From: Nonomuraea purpurea | GTDB lineage: Bacteria > Actinomycetota > Actinomycetes > Streptosporangiales > Streptosporangiaceae | Direction of reading: 5' to 3' | Assembly (NCBI RefSeq): GCF_042650645.1 | Contig: NZ_JBHSBI010000016.1 | Location: 124,001-188,000 of the forward strand | Length of the DNA: 64,000 nucleotides | Shown here: one piece after another, positions 25,227-32,990 of the stretch | Layout of the letters: the number at the start of each line of letters is the position of its first letter | Position numbering within the stretch: position 1 is the first letter of the stretch | Program-made: the position numbers and the translations under genes | Notes under the pieces: model-generated | Seen by the model: only the letters and a program-made list of their open reading frames with translations | What the model was told of the DNA's origin: nothing | Databases searched by the model: none

Positions 25227-25874
25227 TCATGCCCGTCGCAGCGTCAGACGGAGGAGGGATTCGAGCTCCGCGATGGTCGTGTCCGCGTCGCGGTGGTGGA
25301 TGCCGGCGATGCCGAGCGCGCGGGCGGCCAGGATGTTGGCCTCGATGTCGTCGACGAACACGCACTCCTCACCGGCGAGCCCGATCCGGTCGAGCGCGTG
25401 GTGGAAGATGCGGGCCTCGGGCTTGCGCATGCCGACCTCGCCGGAGATCACGACCGCGTCGAAGACCTCGTCCCAGTCGTCGCGGGGGTAGGTGTTGGAC
25501 CAGGAGTTGGATACCAAACACGTCTTCACCCCGTTCACACGTACGTCGCGGAGCATGTCGTACATCGCATCGACCCGCTCGAACCCCGCGAACATCCGCT
25601 CCAGCAGCCCTTCGGCCACCGGCGGCGCACCGTCCAGGGTCAGCAGCCGGGCGGCCAGGTCGCGCTCGAACGAGGGCCCGTCGATCTCGCCGCGTTCCAG
25701 GGCGTGGATCGCGTTCTCGCCGTTCCCCTCGCGGTAGGCGTGGTCGATGAGCTCGCGCATGACCTCGCGGTAGTGGTCGCCGTCGATCCGATCCGCCGCG
25801 ATCCAGCGCGCGATGGAGTCGGACAAACTGGTCGTCAGCACCCCGCCCCAGTCGATGAGCACACCCGTAACCAT
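25227..25874 (-). CDS. HAD-IA family hydrolase
   Basis: 215 aa. Motif I LIDWGGVLT (Asp nucleophile; the second position is Gly, as in many epoxide-hydrolase-N-like HADs), motif II LVSNSW, motif III Lys in GMRKPEARIF, motif IV FVDDIEANI. Helical cap about residues 20-95. Probably a phosphatase or haloacid-dehalogenase-like enzyme of unknown substrate. It diverges from the orphan atpB gene across a 142-bp AT-rich region. Confidence 0.87.
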   Translation of the reverse strand: MVTGVLIDWGGVLTTSLSDSIARWIAADRIDGDHYREVMRELIDHAYREGNGENAIHALERGEIDGPSFERDLAARLLTLDGAPPVAEGLLERMFAGFERVDAMYDMLRDVRVNGVKTCLVSNSWSNTYPRDDWDEVFDAVVISGEVGMRKPEARIFHHALDRIGLAGEECVFVDDIEANILAARALGIAGIHHRDADTTIAELESLLRLTLRRA

Positions 25875-25897
25875 CGTTCTAGGGTAGAGCGTCCCTG

Positions 25898-25951
25898 AAA
25901 CGGCTTTTCCACCGGGCCAGCCGTTTTATTTGGGGATATAACCCGAATAAA
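25898..25951 (+). promoter_or_regulatory. Two abutting hairpins in the AT-rich region upstream of the orphan atpB
   Basis: AAACGGCT (25898-25905) pairs perfectly with AGCCGTTT (25919-25926). Sharing two T's with it, TTTATTTGGG (25925-25934) pairs with CCCGAATAAA (25942-25951) across a 7-nt loop, 10 pairs with one G-U in RNA. A third small stem, CCCT/AGGG, follows at 25967-25976. They lie 66-120 bp before the GTG. Could be operator palindromes or an RNA leader. Confidence 0.5.
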
Positions 25952-26016
25952 AGGCGTCCGATTTATCCCTTTAGGGTGGTTTTCCAGCGTTAGCTCGCTA
26001 CCCAGAAGGGACCGCC

Positions 26017-26811
26017 GTGCGGACGACGATCCTGATCACCTCACCGGAACAGTGGCAGGCCCCCGGGCTGGAACTGTTCCAGTTCGCCCCCATCATTCCC
26101 GGCGGGCCGGAATGGTTCACCAAACCGGTACTGCTCGCCCTGCTCAGCTCGGTCATCGTCATGGCCGTGTGCTGGGCCGCGTTCGCCAAGCCGAAGATCG
26201 TGCCACGCGGGTGGCAGAGCATCGGCGAATACACGTACGTGTTCGTACGCGACCAGATCGCCAGGCCCCACCTCGGCAAGGACGCCGAGCGCTGGATGGG
26301 CCTCCTCCTGACGATCTTCCTGACCGTGCTCGTCTGGAACCTGATGGGCCTCTTCCCGCTCATCCAGTTCCCCGTCGCCGCGAACATCTCCTTCCCGGCG
26401 GTGCTCGCAGTCACCGTGTACGCCATCAAGGTCTACCTCGGCGTCCGGCACCACGGCGTCCGCGGCTACCTGCACGGCGTGGTGCACCTGCCGGGCCTGC
26501 CCCGCTGGGCGTACGGCATCTACGCCCCGCTGATCCTCGCCGAGGTGTTCCTCAGCTCACTGTTCACCCACTTCATCCGGCTGTTCGCGAACATGTTCGC
26601 CGGCCACATCATCGTGGCCTTCTTCAGCTCGGTGGGCTTCTGGTTCCTGTTCGAGGAGCTCAGCCCGCTCGGTGTAGGTCTCGGAGTGCTGGGCGTGCTC
26701 ATGACGATCCTGATGACGGCGCTGGAGCTGCTGATCCAGTTCCTGCAGGCGTTCCTGTTCGCCATGCTCGCGGCGATGTTCATCGCCAGCGGGCTGCACG
26801 GCTCACACTAA
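26017..26811 (+). CDS. atpB: Orphan F0F1 ATP synthase subunit a
   Basis: 264 aa, the normal length for actinobacterial subunit a, with about six membrane segments. The proton-path Arg is present (R188 in THFIRLFANMFAGHI), along with N-terminal FQFAPI and the Gln-rich last helix (ELLIQFLQAFLFAML). GTG start with AGAAGGG 6 bp upstream. No other ATP synthase gene (c, b, delta, alpha, gamma, beta, epsilon) follows; the next gene is convergent and the two stop codons interlock (CTAA). It is therefore probably a second, stand-alone copy. The main operon should be elsewhere, which the window cannot show. Confidence 0.9.
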   Translation: MRTTILITSPEQWQAPGLELFQFAPIIPGGPEWFTKPVLLALLSSVIVMAVCWAAFAKPKIVPRGWQSIGEYTYVFVRDQIARPHLGKDAERWMGLLLTIFLTVLVWNLMGLFPLIQFPVAANISFPAVLAVTVYAIKVYLGVRHHGVRGYLHGVVHLPGLPRWAYGIYAPLILAEVFLSSLFTHFIRLFANMFAGHIIVAFFSSVGFWFLFEELSPLGVGLGVLGVLMTILMTALELLIQFLQAFLFAMLAAMFIASGLHGSH

Positions 26812-28121
26812 CCCGCGGCGCGGGCGGCCAGCTTGCGGTGCCCGGCGGAGCGCAGCACGCCGGCCGCCTCGTCGGCCGAGGCCACGGGCGCCTTGATCAG
26901 CAGCCCCTTCGACTGCTTGAGCGTGAGCAGCCGGGTGACCGACTCGTCGAGGCGCTGCTTGGAGATGCGGCCCGACTTGACCGCCGCCAGCACCGCGTGG
27001 TGGGCCTTGGGCAGGTCGTTCGGCATGAGCAGCAGGTCGGCCCCGGCCAGCACGGCGCGCACCGCGATCTCGCCGTCGTTGTACTTCTTGCGCACCCCTT
27101 CCATGTTGAGGGCGTCGGTGGAGATCACGCCGTCGAAGCCGAGCTTCTTCCTGAGCAGGCCGGTCAGGATGGTCTTGGACAGCGTCGCCGGGTCGCCCGA
27201 CGAGTCGAGCTTGGGGAAGACGATGTGGGCGCTCATCACGGCGTCCACCCCGGCCTCGATGGCGGCCTTGAACGGCGGCGCGTCGATCCGCTCCCACTGG
27301 GCCCTGGTGTGCTTGATCACCGGAAGGCCCGTGTGGCTGTCCACGGAGGTGTCACCGTGGCCGGGGAAGTGCTTGGCGGTCGCGGCGATCTTGGCGTCCT
27401 TGAACCCCTTGACCGCCGCCGCGACCATCTTGGCCACCCTGGCCGGGTCGTCGCCGAAGGCCCGCCTGCCGATGACGGGGTTGCGCGGGTCGATGTTCAC
27501 GTCGGCGACAGGGGCGAAGTCGAGGTTGACGCCGAGCGCGCGCAGCTCGGTGCCGGTGGCCTTGGCCACCTCCCGCGACAACATGAGGTCCTTGGTCGCC
27601 CCGATCTCGGACGCGCCGGGGAAGTCCGTCATTAACGCGGACATCCGGGACACCAGGCCGTTCTCCTGGTCGGTGGCGATCAGCATCGGGACCTTCCCCG
27701 CCGCCCGCTGCATGCCGTTGGTCAGGCCGACGACCTGGCGGGTGCTCTTGACGTTGTGCGGGAAGAGGATCACACCGCCCAGGTGGTATTTGGCGATCAC
27801 CTTGGCCGGGGTCTGGGCGCCGTACCTGGCCTGGTTCTCGCCCGAGGCCGCCTCGGCCGAGGCGCCGTACAGGACGGGCATGAAGAGCTGGCCGACCTTC
27901 TCCTCAAGGCTCATCTTCGCTAAGACGCGCTCGACGGTGTTCGCCGGGGGCCGCGACGCGGGCGTGGTGGGCGCGGCCGGCGTGGTGGGCGCGGGCGGTG
28001 CGGCCTTGCCGCCCGTCGGGGTGGCCCCCGCCGGGCCGTCGCCAATGCCGCACGCCGTGAGCGCGGCCACCAGGAGTCCTGCCGTACCGATCCGTCGAAG
28101 CATGCCTCCAAAGGTATCCAT
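26808..28121 (-). CDS. Glycoside hydrolase family 3 beta-N-acetylhexosaminidase lipoprotein (NagZ-like)
   Basis: 437 aa. Lipoprotein signal (LLVAALTACG, lipid-modified Cys near 25), a Pro/Thr/Ala-rich linker (to about 60), then a GH3 TIM barrel (about 65-400) with the family signature KHFPGHGDTSVDSH (substrate Lys/His, catalytic His-Asp pair) and the Asp nucleophile region GFDGVISTDAL. It releases GlcNAc from chito-oligosaccharides or muropeptides outside the cell. It follows ptsI by 44 bp in the same direction, so the liberated sugar can enter through the adjacent PTS. An ATG at 28103 is an alternative start. Confidence 0.9.
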   Translation of the reverse strand: MDTFGGMLRRIGTAGLLVAALTACGIGDGPAGATPTGGKAAPPAPTTPAAPTTPASRPPANTVERVLAKMSLEEKVGQLFMPVLYGASAEAASGENQARYGAQTPAKVIAKYHLGGVILFPHNVKSTRQVVGLTNGMQRAAGKVPMLIATDQENGLVSRMSALMTDFPGASEIGATKDLMLSREVAKATGTELRALGVNLDFAPVADVNIDPRNPVIGRRAFGDDPARVAKMVAAAVKGFKDAKIAATAKHFPGHGDTSVDSHTGLPVIKHTRAQWERIDAPPFKAAIEAGVDAVMSAHIVFPKLDSSGDPATLSKTILTGLLRKKLGFDGVISTDALNMEGVRKKYNDGEIAVRAVLAGADLLLMPNDLPKAHHAVLAAVKSGRISKQRLDESVTRLLTLKQSKGLLIKAPVASADEAAGVLRSAGHRKLAARAAG

Positions 28122-28165
28122 CTGACGACCCGCCCGGAGCCGCGATCTTGCCGAAACGTCCTGGT

Positions 28166-29833
28166 TTACAGGCCCAGCCGGCCGAGTCCCGGCAGGTACG
28201 CGCGGGCCGCCACCCGCGCCCGGGCCGCCGTCACCTGTGCCCGCGCGGCCTCGGCCGCCCTGCGGCACTGCTCCAGCGTGTGCGCGGCCAGCGCGGCGCG
28301 TACGGCCGCCAGCGCCGCGGCCCCCATGGACAACGTCGAGACCCCAAGCCCGGTGAACACGCAGGCCAGGGCCGGGTCGGCGGCCGACTCGCCGCACACC
28401 CCGCACGGCTTGCCCGCCGACGACGCGGCCTCGGCGGTCATGGCGACCAGGTCGAGCAGCGCCGGCTGCCACGGGTCGTTCAGCACCCCGACGGCGCTGA
28501 CCTGGCGGTCGGCGGCGAAGGCGTACTGGGCCAGATCGTTGGTGCCGATTGAGATGAAATCCACAGGTTCGAGCAGGTGCGCGGCGCGCAGCGCGGCCGA
28601 CGGGATCTCGATCATCACACCCGCGCTCGGCAGGCCCTTGGCCCGGCACGCCTGCGCGAACCAGACGGCCTCCTCGGCGGTGGCCACCATCGGCGCCATG
28701 ACCCGCAGCCCCTGCGCGGCGACGGCCGCAAGCGCGCCGAGCTGCGCCTCCATCACCTCGGGGAACCTCCTGAACTGACGCAGGCCGCGCTCACCCAGCG
28801 CCGGGTTCGGTTCGGCCGGCACGGGCAGGAACGCCAGCGGCTTGTCCGCGCCGCCGTCGAGGGTCCGCACGACCACGTCGCCGCCGGGGAACGCCTCCAG
28901 CGCCGCCCGATAGGCACTCCGCTGCTCCTCGGCGGACGGCGGCTCGATCCTGTCGAGGAAGAGGAACTCGGTCCGGTAGAGCCCGACGCCCTCGGCACCC
29001 GCGTCGACGGCGGCCGCCAACTCGGCGGGGCCGCCGACGTTCGCGAGCAGCGGAACCGGATGCCCGTCGGCCGTCCTGCCGGGGCCCCTGACCGCGGACA
29101 GGGCGGTCCTCCTGGCCGTGGCCGCGCCGACCGCCTCGGCCACGTCGGACTCCGCGGGCTCCACGCGCACCTCACCCGAGGTGCCGTCGGCCATGACCCG
29201 CACACCCGGCGGGATGCCGGTCGCGCCGGGGCAGGCCACGACGGCGGGCACGCCCATCGCCCTGGCCAGGATCGCCGTGTGGCTGGTGGGGCCGCCCTCC
29301 TCGGTGACGAAGGCGGCGACGCTGGCCTTGGTCAGCAACGCGGTGTCGGCGGGCGCGAGATCGCGGGCGATCAGCACGTACGGCTCGTCGGGCGCGCCCT
29401 GCACACCCGGCAGCGTCTGCCCGTTGAGCAGCGCGATCACGCGGTCCCTGATGTCGTCCAGGTCTGCCGCGCGCTCGCCGAGGTAGCCGCCCGAGCCGGC
29501 CAGCACGTCCCGATATTTCGTGAAAGCCTCAAAGACCGCCCTGGGGGCGGCCAGACCGCGATCGATCAGTGATCTCACCTTCACGACCACACCGGGGTCC
29601 TCGGCCATCAGCGCCTGGGCCTTGAGTATCTCCTCGGCCTCGCCGCCCGCCTGGTTGCCACGGGCCTCCAGCTCGCCCGCGACCTGCGTGAGCGCGACCA
29701 TCGCGCGCTCCTTTTCCTGATCCGCCTCACCGGTGTAGGTGGCGCCCTCGGGGGGTTCGGGCACGAAGACGTCAAGGATGAACGAGGGCCCGTGCCCGAT
29801 TCCCGGGCTGACCCCCACCCCCCGCAGGTTCAT
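28166..29833 (-). CDS. ptsI: PEP-protein phosphotransferase, enzyme I of the PTS
   Basis: 555 aa, typical for Enzyme I. The N-terminal domain carries the phospho-His in GGPTSHTAILAR (about 190); the C-terminal PEP-binding barrel (about 255-540) contains TLDGGADKPL, GERGLRQF and the catalytic Cys region KPCGVCGESAADP. It takes phosphate from PEP and passes it to HPr. Its ATG overlaps the ptsH stop (ATGA), giving coupled synthesis of EI and HPr. The C-terminal tail is an Ala/Arg-rich helix. Confidence 0.96.
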   Translation of the reverse strand: MNLRGVGVSPGIGHGPSFILDVFVPEPPEGATYTGEADQEKERAMVALTQVAGELEARGNQAGGEAEEILKAQALMAEDPGVVVKVRSLIDRGLAAPRAVFEAFTKYRDVLAGSGGYLGERAADLDDIRDRVIALLNGQTLPGVQGAPDEPYVLIARDLAPADTALLTKASVAAFVTEEGGPTSHTAILARAMGVPAVVACPGATGIPPGVRVMADGTSGEVRVEPAESDVAEAVGAATARRTALSAVRGPGRTADGHPVPLLANVGGPAELAAAVDAGAEGVGLYRTEFLFLDRIEPPSAEEQRSAYRAALEAFPGGDVVVRTLDGGADKPLAFLPVPAEPNPALGERGLRQFRRFPEVMEAQLGALAAVAAQGLRVMAPMVATAEEAVWFAQACRAKGLPSAGVMIEIPSAALRAAHLLEPVDFISIGTNDLAQYAFAADRQVSAVGVLNDPWQPALLDLVAMTAEAASSAGKPCGVCGESAADPALACVFTGLGVSTLSMGAAALAAVRAALAAHTLEQCRRAAEAARAQVTAARARVAARAYLPGLGRLGL

Positions 29834-30090
29834 GGCGTACTGGCGATCGCGGCCAGCTCGTCGAGGATCTCGTCCGAGCCGTCGCCCTCAGCACGAATCA
29901 CGACGTCTTCGCCTTGCCGGACGTCGAGCGCCATGATCGCGAGGATGCTCTTGCCGTTGACCGGGCCCTCGCCGTTGGTCTTCGCCACCGTGATGTCCAT
30001 GGGGGCCTGCTTGGCCCGCTGCACGAACGTCGCCGCGGGACGGGCATGCAGCCCGACGTCCGCGGCCACGGTGACCTTGCGCTCGCCCAT
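29830..30090 (-). CDS. ptsH: PTS phosphocarrier protein HPr
   Basis: 86 aa. Phospho-His15 in GLHARPA. The regulatory-Ser region NGKSILAIMAL is also present (Ser about 46), though I see no HPr kinase gene here. A GAGAGAGAG purine stretch precedes the ATG. A DasR-type site (10 of 12 matches) lies at 30112-30123, 22 bp upstream. It transfers phosphate from EI to the IIA protein encoded just upstream. Confidence 0.95.
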   Translation of the reverse strand: MGERKVTVAADVGLHARPAATFVQRAKQAPMDITVAKTNGEGPVNGKSILAIMALDVRQGEDVVIRAEGDGSDEILDELAAIASTP

Positions 30091-30111
30091 TGACTCTCTC
30101 TCTTTCTGTGC

Positions 30112-30123
30112 CGGTCCAGACCA
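30112..30123 (-). promoter_or_regulatory. Candidate DasR-responsive element upstream of ptsH
   Basis: CGGTCCAGACCA matches the DasR dre core TGGTCTAGACCA at 10 of 12 positions. It sits in the 136-bp gap between the IIA gene and ptsH, so ptsHI and the GH3 gene could have their own DasR-controlled promoter. Confidence 0.55.
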
Positions 30124-30226
30124 GCCGGACCTGTCCGGGTGCGCCAGCCGATCGCGATCAAAGTCGGCGGCTCCCCCATTGTCTCGCGTTCCGGTCGATA
30201 CGATCACAGGCGACCGCGAGTCCTGC

Positions 30227-30673
30227 CTATTCCCATCGGAAAAGCTCGTCCCCGGCGTGCACCGCGCCCTCGGCGACCCCGGTCACGGACTCGGACAGGG
30301 CGTCCAGCGCGACGACCGGGCAGACCGGCGAGCGGCCGCCGGCCTCGACCACCGCGGGGTCCCAGGCCACGACCGGCTGCCCGGCGATGACCCGGTCGCC
30401 CTCGGCCGCCAGGAGCCGGAACCCCTTCCCCTTGAGCTGGACGGTGTCGATGCCCAGGTGCACCAGCACGCCCTTGCCGTCGTCCCCGACGATGACGTAC
30501 GCATGCGGATGCAGTTTCATGATTTTTCCAGCTATGGGGGCTACGGCCTTCCCGGGCACGCGCAGAGGATCGACCGCCATCCCCGGCCCCACCATGCCCG
30601 CGGAGAACACCGGATCGGGCACGGCGGCCAGCCCCACAGCCGCCCCCTCGACCGGGGCGAGAACAGTCGTCAT
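30227..30673 (-). CDS. crr: PTS glucose/GlcNAc-type IIA component
   Basis: 148 aa EIIA(Glc) fold. Active-site His in GVLVHLGIDTV (about 92) and the paired His in KLHPHAYVIVG; PVFSAGMVGPGMAV is the family's N-terminal signature. A free-standing soluble protein carrying phosphate from HPr to the IIB subunit. Ten bp downstream of the IIB gene in the same operon. Confidence 0.94.
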   Translation of the reverse strand: MTTVLAPVEGAAVGLAAVPDPVFSAGMVGPGMAVDPLRVPGKAVAPIAGKIMKLHPHAYVIVGDDGKGVLVHLGIDTVQLKGKGFRLLAAEGDRVIAGQPVVAWDPAVVEAGGRSPVCPVVALDALSESVTGVAEGAVHAGDELFRWE

Positions 30674-30683
30674 GGACCCGCCC

Positions 30684-30920
30684 TCAGCCGATGAGGTCCT
30701 CGATGTCGCTGGCGATCGTGTCCGCCTCCGGCCCGACGACGACCTGAACCACGTTTCCCGCGGCCATCACGCCGTGCGCGCCCGCCGCTTTGAGCGCGGC
30801 CTGGTCGACCTTGGACGCGTCGTGCACCTCCGTACGCAGGCGGGTGATGCAGGGCTCTATCTCGATGATGTTGCCGGCACCGCCCAGCCCGGCGATGATC
30901 GCGTTCGCATCGGCCGCCAT
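30684..30920 (-). CDS. PTS IIB component, glucose/GlcNAc family
   Basis: 78 aa. The phospho-Cys is in IEPCITRLRTEV (about residue 24), the IIB(Glc) signature, with the C-terminal QVVVGPEADTIASDI. A free-standing IIB; its IIC partner is encoded at 32991 in the opposite direction beyond dasR. GGGAGGGG precedes the ATG. It likely phosphorylates GlcNAc or glucose during uptake. Confidence 0.93.
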   Translation of the reverse strand: MAADANAIIAGLGGAGNIIEIEPCITRLRTEVHDASKVDQAALKAAGAHGVMAAGNVVQVVVGPEADTIASDIEDLIG

Positions 30921-30980
30921 CCGGCCCCTCCCTCGGTTCTTTCGACCAGTATGAATTGTCGCTGGCGTTCGATATGCGAA

Positions 30981-30996
30981 CTGCGGGCGCCCGCAG
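30981..30996 (-). terminator. Perfect 16-bp palindrome after the SIS gene
   Basis: CTGCGGGCGCCCGCAG lies 24 bp after the SIS-domain gene stop and 60 bp before the IIB start; GTTCG/CGAAC abuts it at 30967-30981. No T-run. Possibly attenuates or stabilises the operon transcript rather than fully terminating it. Confidence 0.4.
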
Positions 30997-31019
30997 AACC
31001 GTGGCCGGCTTTCTCCAGA

Positions 31020-32054
31020 TCAATCGGTCTGGGTGACCTTGTTCAGTCCGCGCGGCGAGTCGGGGTCGATGCCGAGCCTGCGGGCCAGCGCCTCGGTGAG
31101 GAGCTGACCCGGGACGATGAGCCCCATCGGGGCCACCCACTCGGGCAGGTCGGGGCCGTTCAGCGCGGCCGTGCCCGCCCGTGCGAGCGCTGTGCCGCCC
31201 CCGATCGTGTACGCCGCCGCGCCGGCCGCCACCACCCGCTCGGCCAGTGCGATCGTCCCTTGCAGCGTCGGGCTGTTCTCGGCGGCGACCAGCAGCGCCG
31301 GGGTGTCGGCGTCGACCACCGCGATGGGGCCGTGCAGCAGGTCGGCGTACGACAGCCCCATGGCGTGCAGGTAGCAGGCCTCCTTGAGCTTCAGCGCCGT
31401 CTCCAGGGCGGTCGAGAACGCCAGTCCGCGCCCCGAGACCACCACACCCGGCTTGTCCAGCAGCCCTTCGACCACGGCCGCCAGGTCCCCCGGCTCGGCG
31501 ATGAGTTTCTCCACCGCGTCGGGAACCCGCCGCAGCTCGTTCACGTCCACGTCGGCGCCGAGCCCCAGCGCGAGCACCGCCAGCGCGGCGAGCTGCGTCG
31601 TGTACGTCTTGGTCGCGGGAACGGCCTTCTCCTCCCCCGCGACCGTGCACAGCGCCACGTCGGCGGCCTGCGCCAGCGGGCTGTCCGGGCCGCCGTTGGT
31701 GATGCCGACGGTCCTGGCCCCGCAGTCCTTGGCCCAGGCCAGCGTCTCGACGATCTCCTCGGTCCGCCCCGACTGCGAGATGGCCACGGCCAGCACACCG
31801 TCCAGGTCCAGCCGGCGCTTGTACGTGGTCGCGATCGACGGCGCGGCCAGCGCCGACAGGCGCCCCGCGTGCGATTCGACCAGGTAGCGGCCGTAGACTG
31901 CGGCGTTGTCAGAGGTGCCACGCGCGATGAACAGAAGCTGGCGGGCCTGCTCGCCCACCGCTCTCACCTCGTCGACCCTCGGGAGCAGGGAGTCCAGTGT
32001 GGCCCGCAGCGCGGCCGGCTGCTCGGCGATCTCGCTGCGCATCTTCGTGGTCAT
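31020..32054 (-). CDS. SIS-domain sugar-phosphate isomerase/deaminase
   Basis: 344 aa with two SIS domains (about 30-170 and 200-330), like the isomerase half of GlmS, without its glutamine amidotransferase domain. Motifs: ARGTSDNAAVYGRYL, AISQSGRTEEIVETL, VSGRGLAFSTALETALKLKE and the C-terminal SPRGLNKVTQTD. Such proteins act as glucosamine-6-phosphate deaminases (NagB-II/AgaS type). In an operon with GlcNAc PTS genes it likely converts GlcN-6-P to fructose-6-P. ATG 32054 is chosen with GAAGGA upstream; a TTG 18 bp earlier is possible. It diverges from dasR across a dre palindrome. Confidence 0.88.
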   Translation of the reverse strand: MTTKMRSEIAEQPAALRATLDSLLPRVDEVRAVGEQARQLLFIARGTSDNAAVYGRYLVESHAGRLSALAAPSIATTYKRRLDLDGVLAVAISQSGRTEEIVETLAWAKDCGARTVGITNGGPDSPLAQAADVALCTVAGEEKAVPATKTYTTQLAALAVLALGLGADVDVNELRRVPDAVEKLIAEPGDLAAVVEGLLDKPGVVVSGRGLAFSTALETALKLKEACYLHAMGLSYADLLHGPIAVVDADTPALLVAAENSPTLQGTIALAERVVAAGAAAYTIGGGTALARAGTAALNGPDLPEWVAPMGLIVPGQLLTEALARRLGIDPDSPRGLNKVTQTD

Positions 32055-32112
32055 CGTGGGCTCATCCTTCAACTCATTGCGGCTCGGACTTGACCGTCTT
32101 TCGCGATATGTG

Positions 32113-32134
32113 GTCTAGTCCGGACTAGACCAGT
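32113..32134. promoter_or_regulatory. Perfect 22-bp DasR-type palindrome
   Basis: TGGTCTAGTCC (32113-32123) is followed directly by its exact reverse complement GGACTAGACCA (32124-32134). Each half contains the dre half-site TGGTCTAG. It sits between the divergent SIS gene and dasR and should control both. The double-length arrangement differs from the usual 16-bp single dre. Confidence 0.8.
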
Positions 32135-32179
32135 ACGAACCATAGCCCATCGCCCAAGGTCAGTTCGAGGGGAGGATCC

Positions 32180-32920
32180 GTGGCGCACATCGATCCGGAC
32201 AGCCCGGTGCCCAAGTACTTCCAGCTTCGCGAGATCCTGCTGGACCTCATCGACAGCGACGAGCTGAGCATCGGCGCGGCGATCCCGTCAGAACGCGAGC
32301 TCTGTCAGCGCTTCGGCCTGTCCAGGATGACCGTACGGCAGGCCGTCGACCATCTCGTGTCCGAGGGCCGCCTGCACCGCGTCCCCGGCAAGGGGACGTT
32401 CGTCGCCCGGCCCAAGATCGAGCTGGCGCTGCAGCTGACGTCGTTCACCGACGACATGCGGGCCCGCGGCATGATCCCCGGCTCGCGCGACCTCGATCGC
32501 CGGATCGTCCGCGCCAGCGCCCACCTGGCCAAGGAGCTGGGGATCCAGCCGGGTGAGGAAGTTCACTTCATCGAGCGGCTGCGGACGGCCGACGGGGAGC
32601 CGCTGTCCATCGAACGGGCCCACATCCCGGTCAAGTTCGCCCCCGATCTGGCCTCCCACGATTTGTCGGACAAATCACTGTACGGGCTGTTGGAGAGCCG
32701 CTACGGCCTCGTCATGGACGCCGGCGAGCTCACCATCGACGGCGGCATCGCCGACCCGAGCGACGCCGACCTGCTGAAACTGCCGCGCGGCGGGGCCGTG
32801 CTGCTACTGCAGCGCCGGTCGTTCTCGGGCGGCGCCTGTGCGGAACTGGGCGTGTCCACGTACCGCGCCGACCGCTACCAGCTGCGTACGATTCTGGAAA
32901 TGCCCGCCAGACGGAGCTGA
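32180..32920 (+). CDS. dasR: GntR/HutC-family regulator, DasR-like
   Basis: 246 aa. GntR winged HTH (about 10-75; PKYFQLREILLDLID, PSERELCQRFGLSRMTVRQA, RVPGKGTFVARP) and a UTRA effector domain (about 95-240; ERLRTADGEPLSIERAHIP, ELTIDGGIADPSDADLL). DasR is the GlcNAc-6-P/GlcN-6-P-responsive repressor of PTS and chitin genes. GTG start with GGGGAGG upstream. Its position between the SIS/PTS operon and the IIC gene, next to a dre palindrome, supports the assignment. Confidence 0.93.
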   Translation: MAHIDPDSPVPKYFQLREILLDLIDSDELSIGAAIPSERELCQRFGLSRMTVRQAVDHLVSEGRLHRVPGKGTFVARPKIELALQLTSFTDDMRARGMIPGSRDLDRRIVRASAHLAKELGIQPGEEVHFIERLRTADGEPLSIERAHIPVKFAPDLASHDLSDKSLYGLLESRYGLVMDAGELTIDGGIADPSDADLLKLPRGGAVLLLQRRSFSGGACAELGVSTYRADRYQLRTILEMPARRS

Positions 32921-32990
32921 GGGCCTCCCCCGCCGGTCGCCCGTTCCCGACCCCCGGACGGCCCGATCCCCTCTCCCGGAGGAAAGCCCG

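Noticed and set aside
30940..30960. Half DasR site (ACTGGTC) upstream of the IIB gene
   Set aside because: Only one half-site is present; the other arm does not match.
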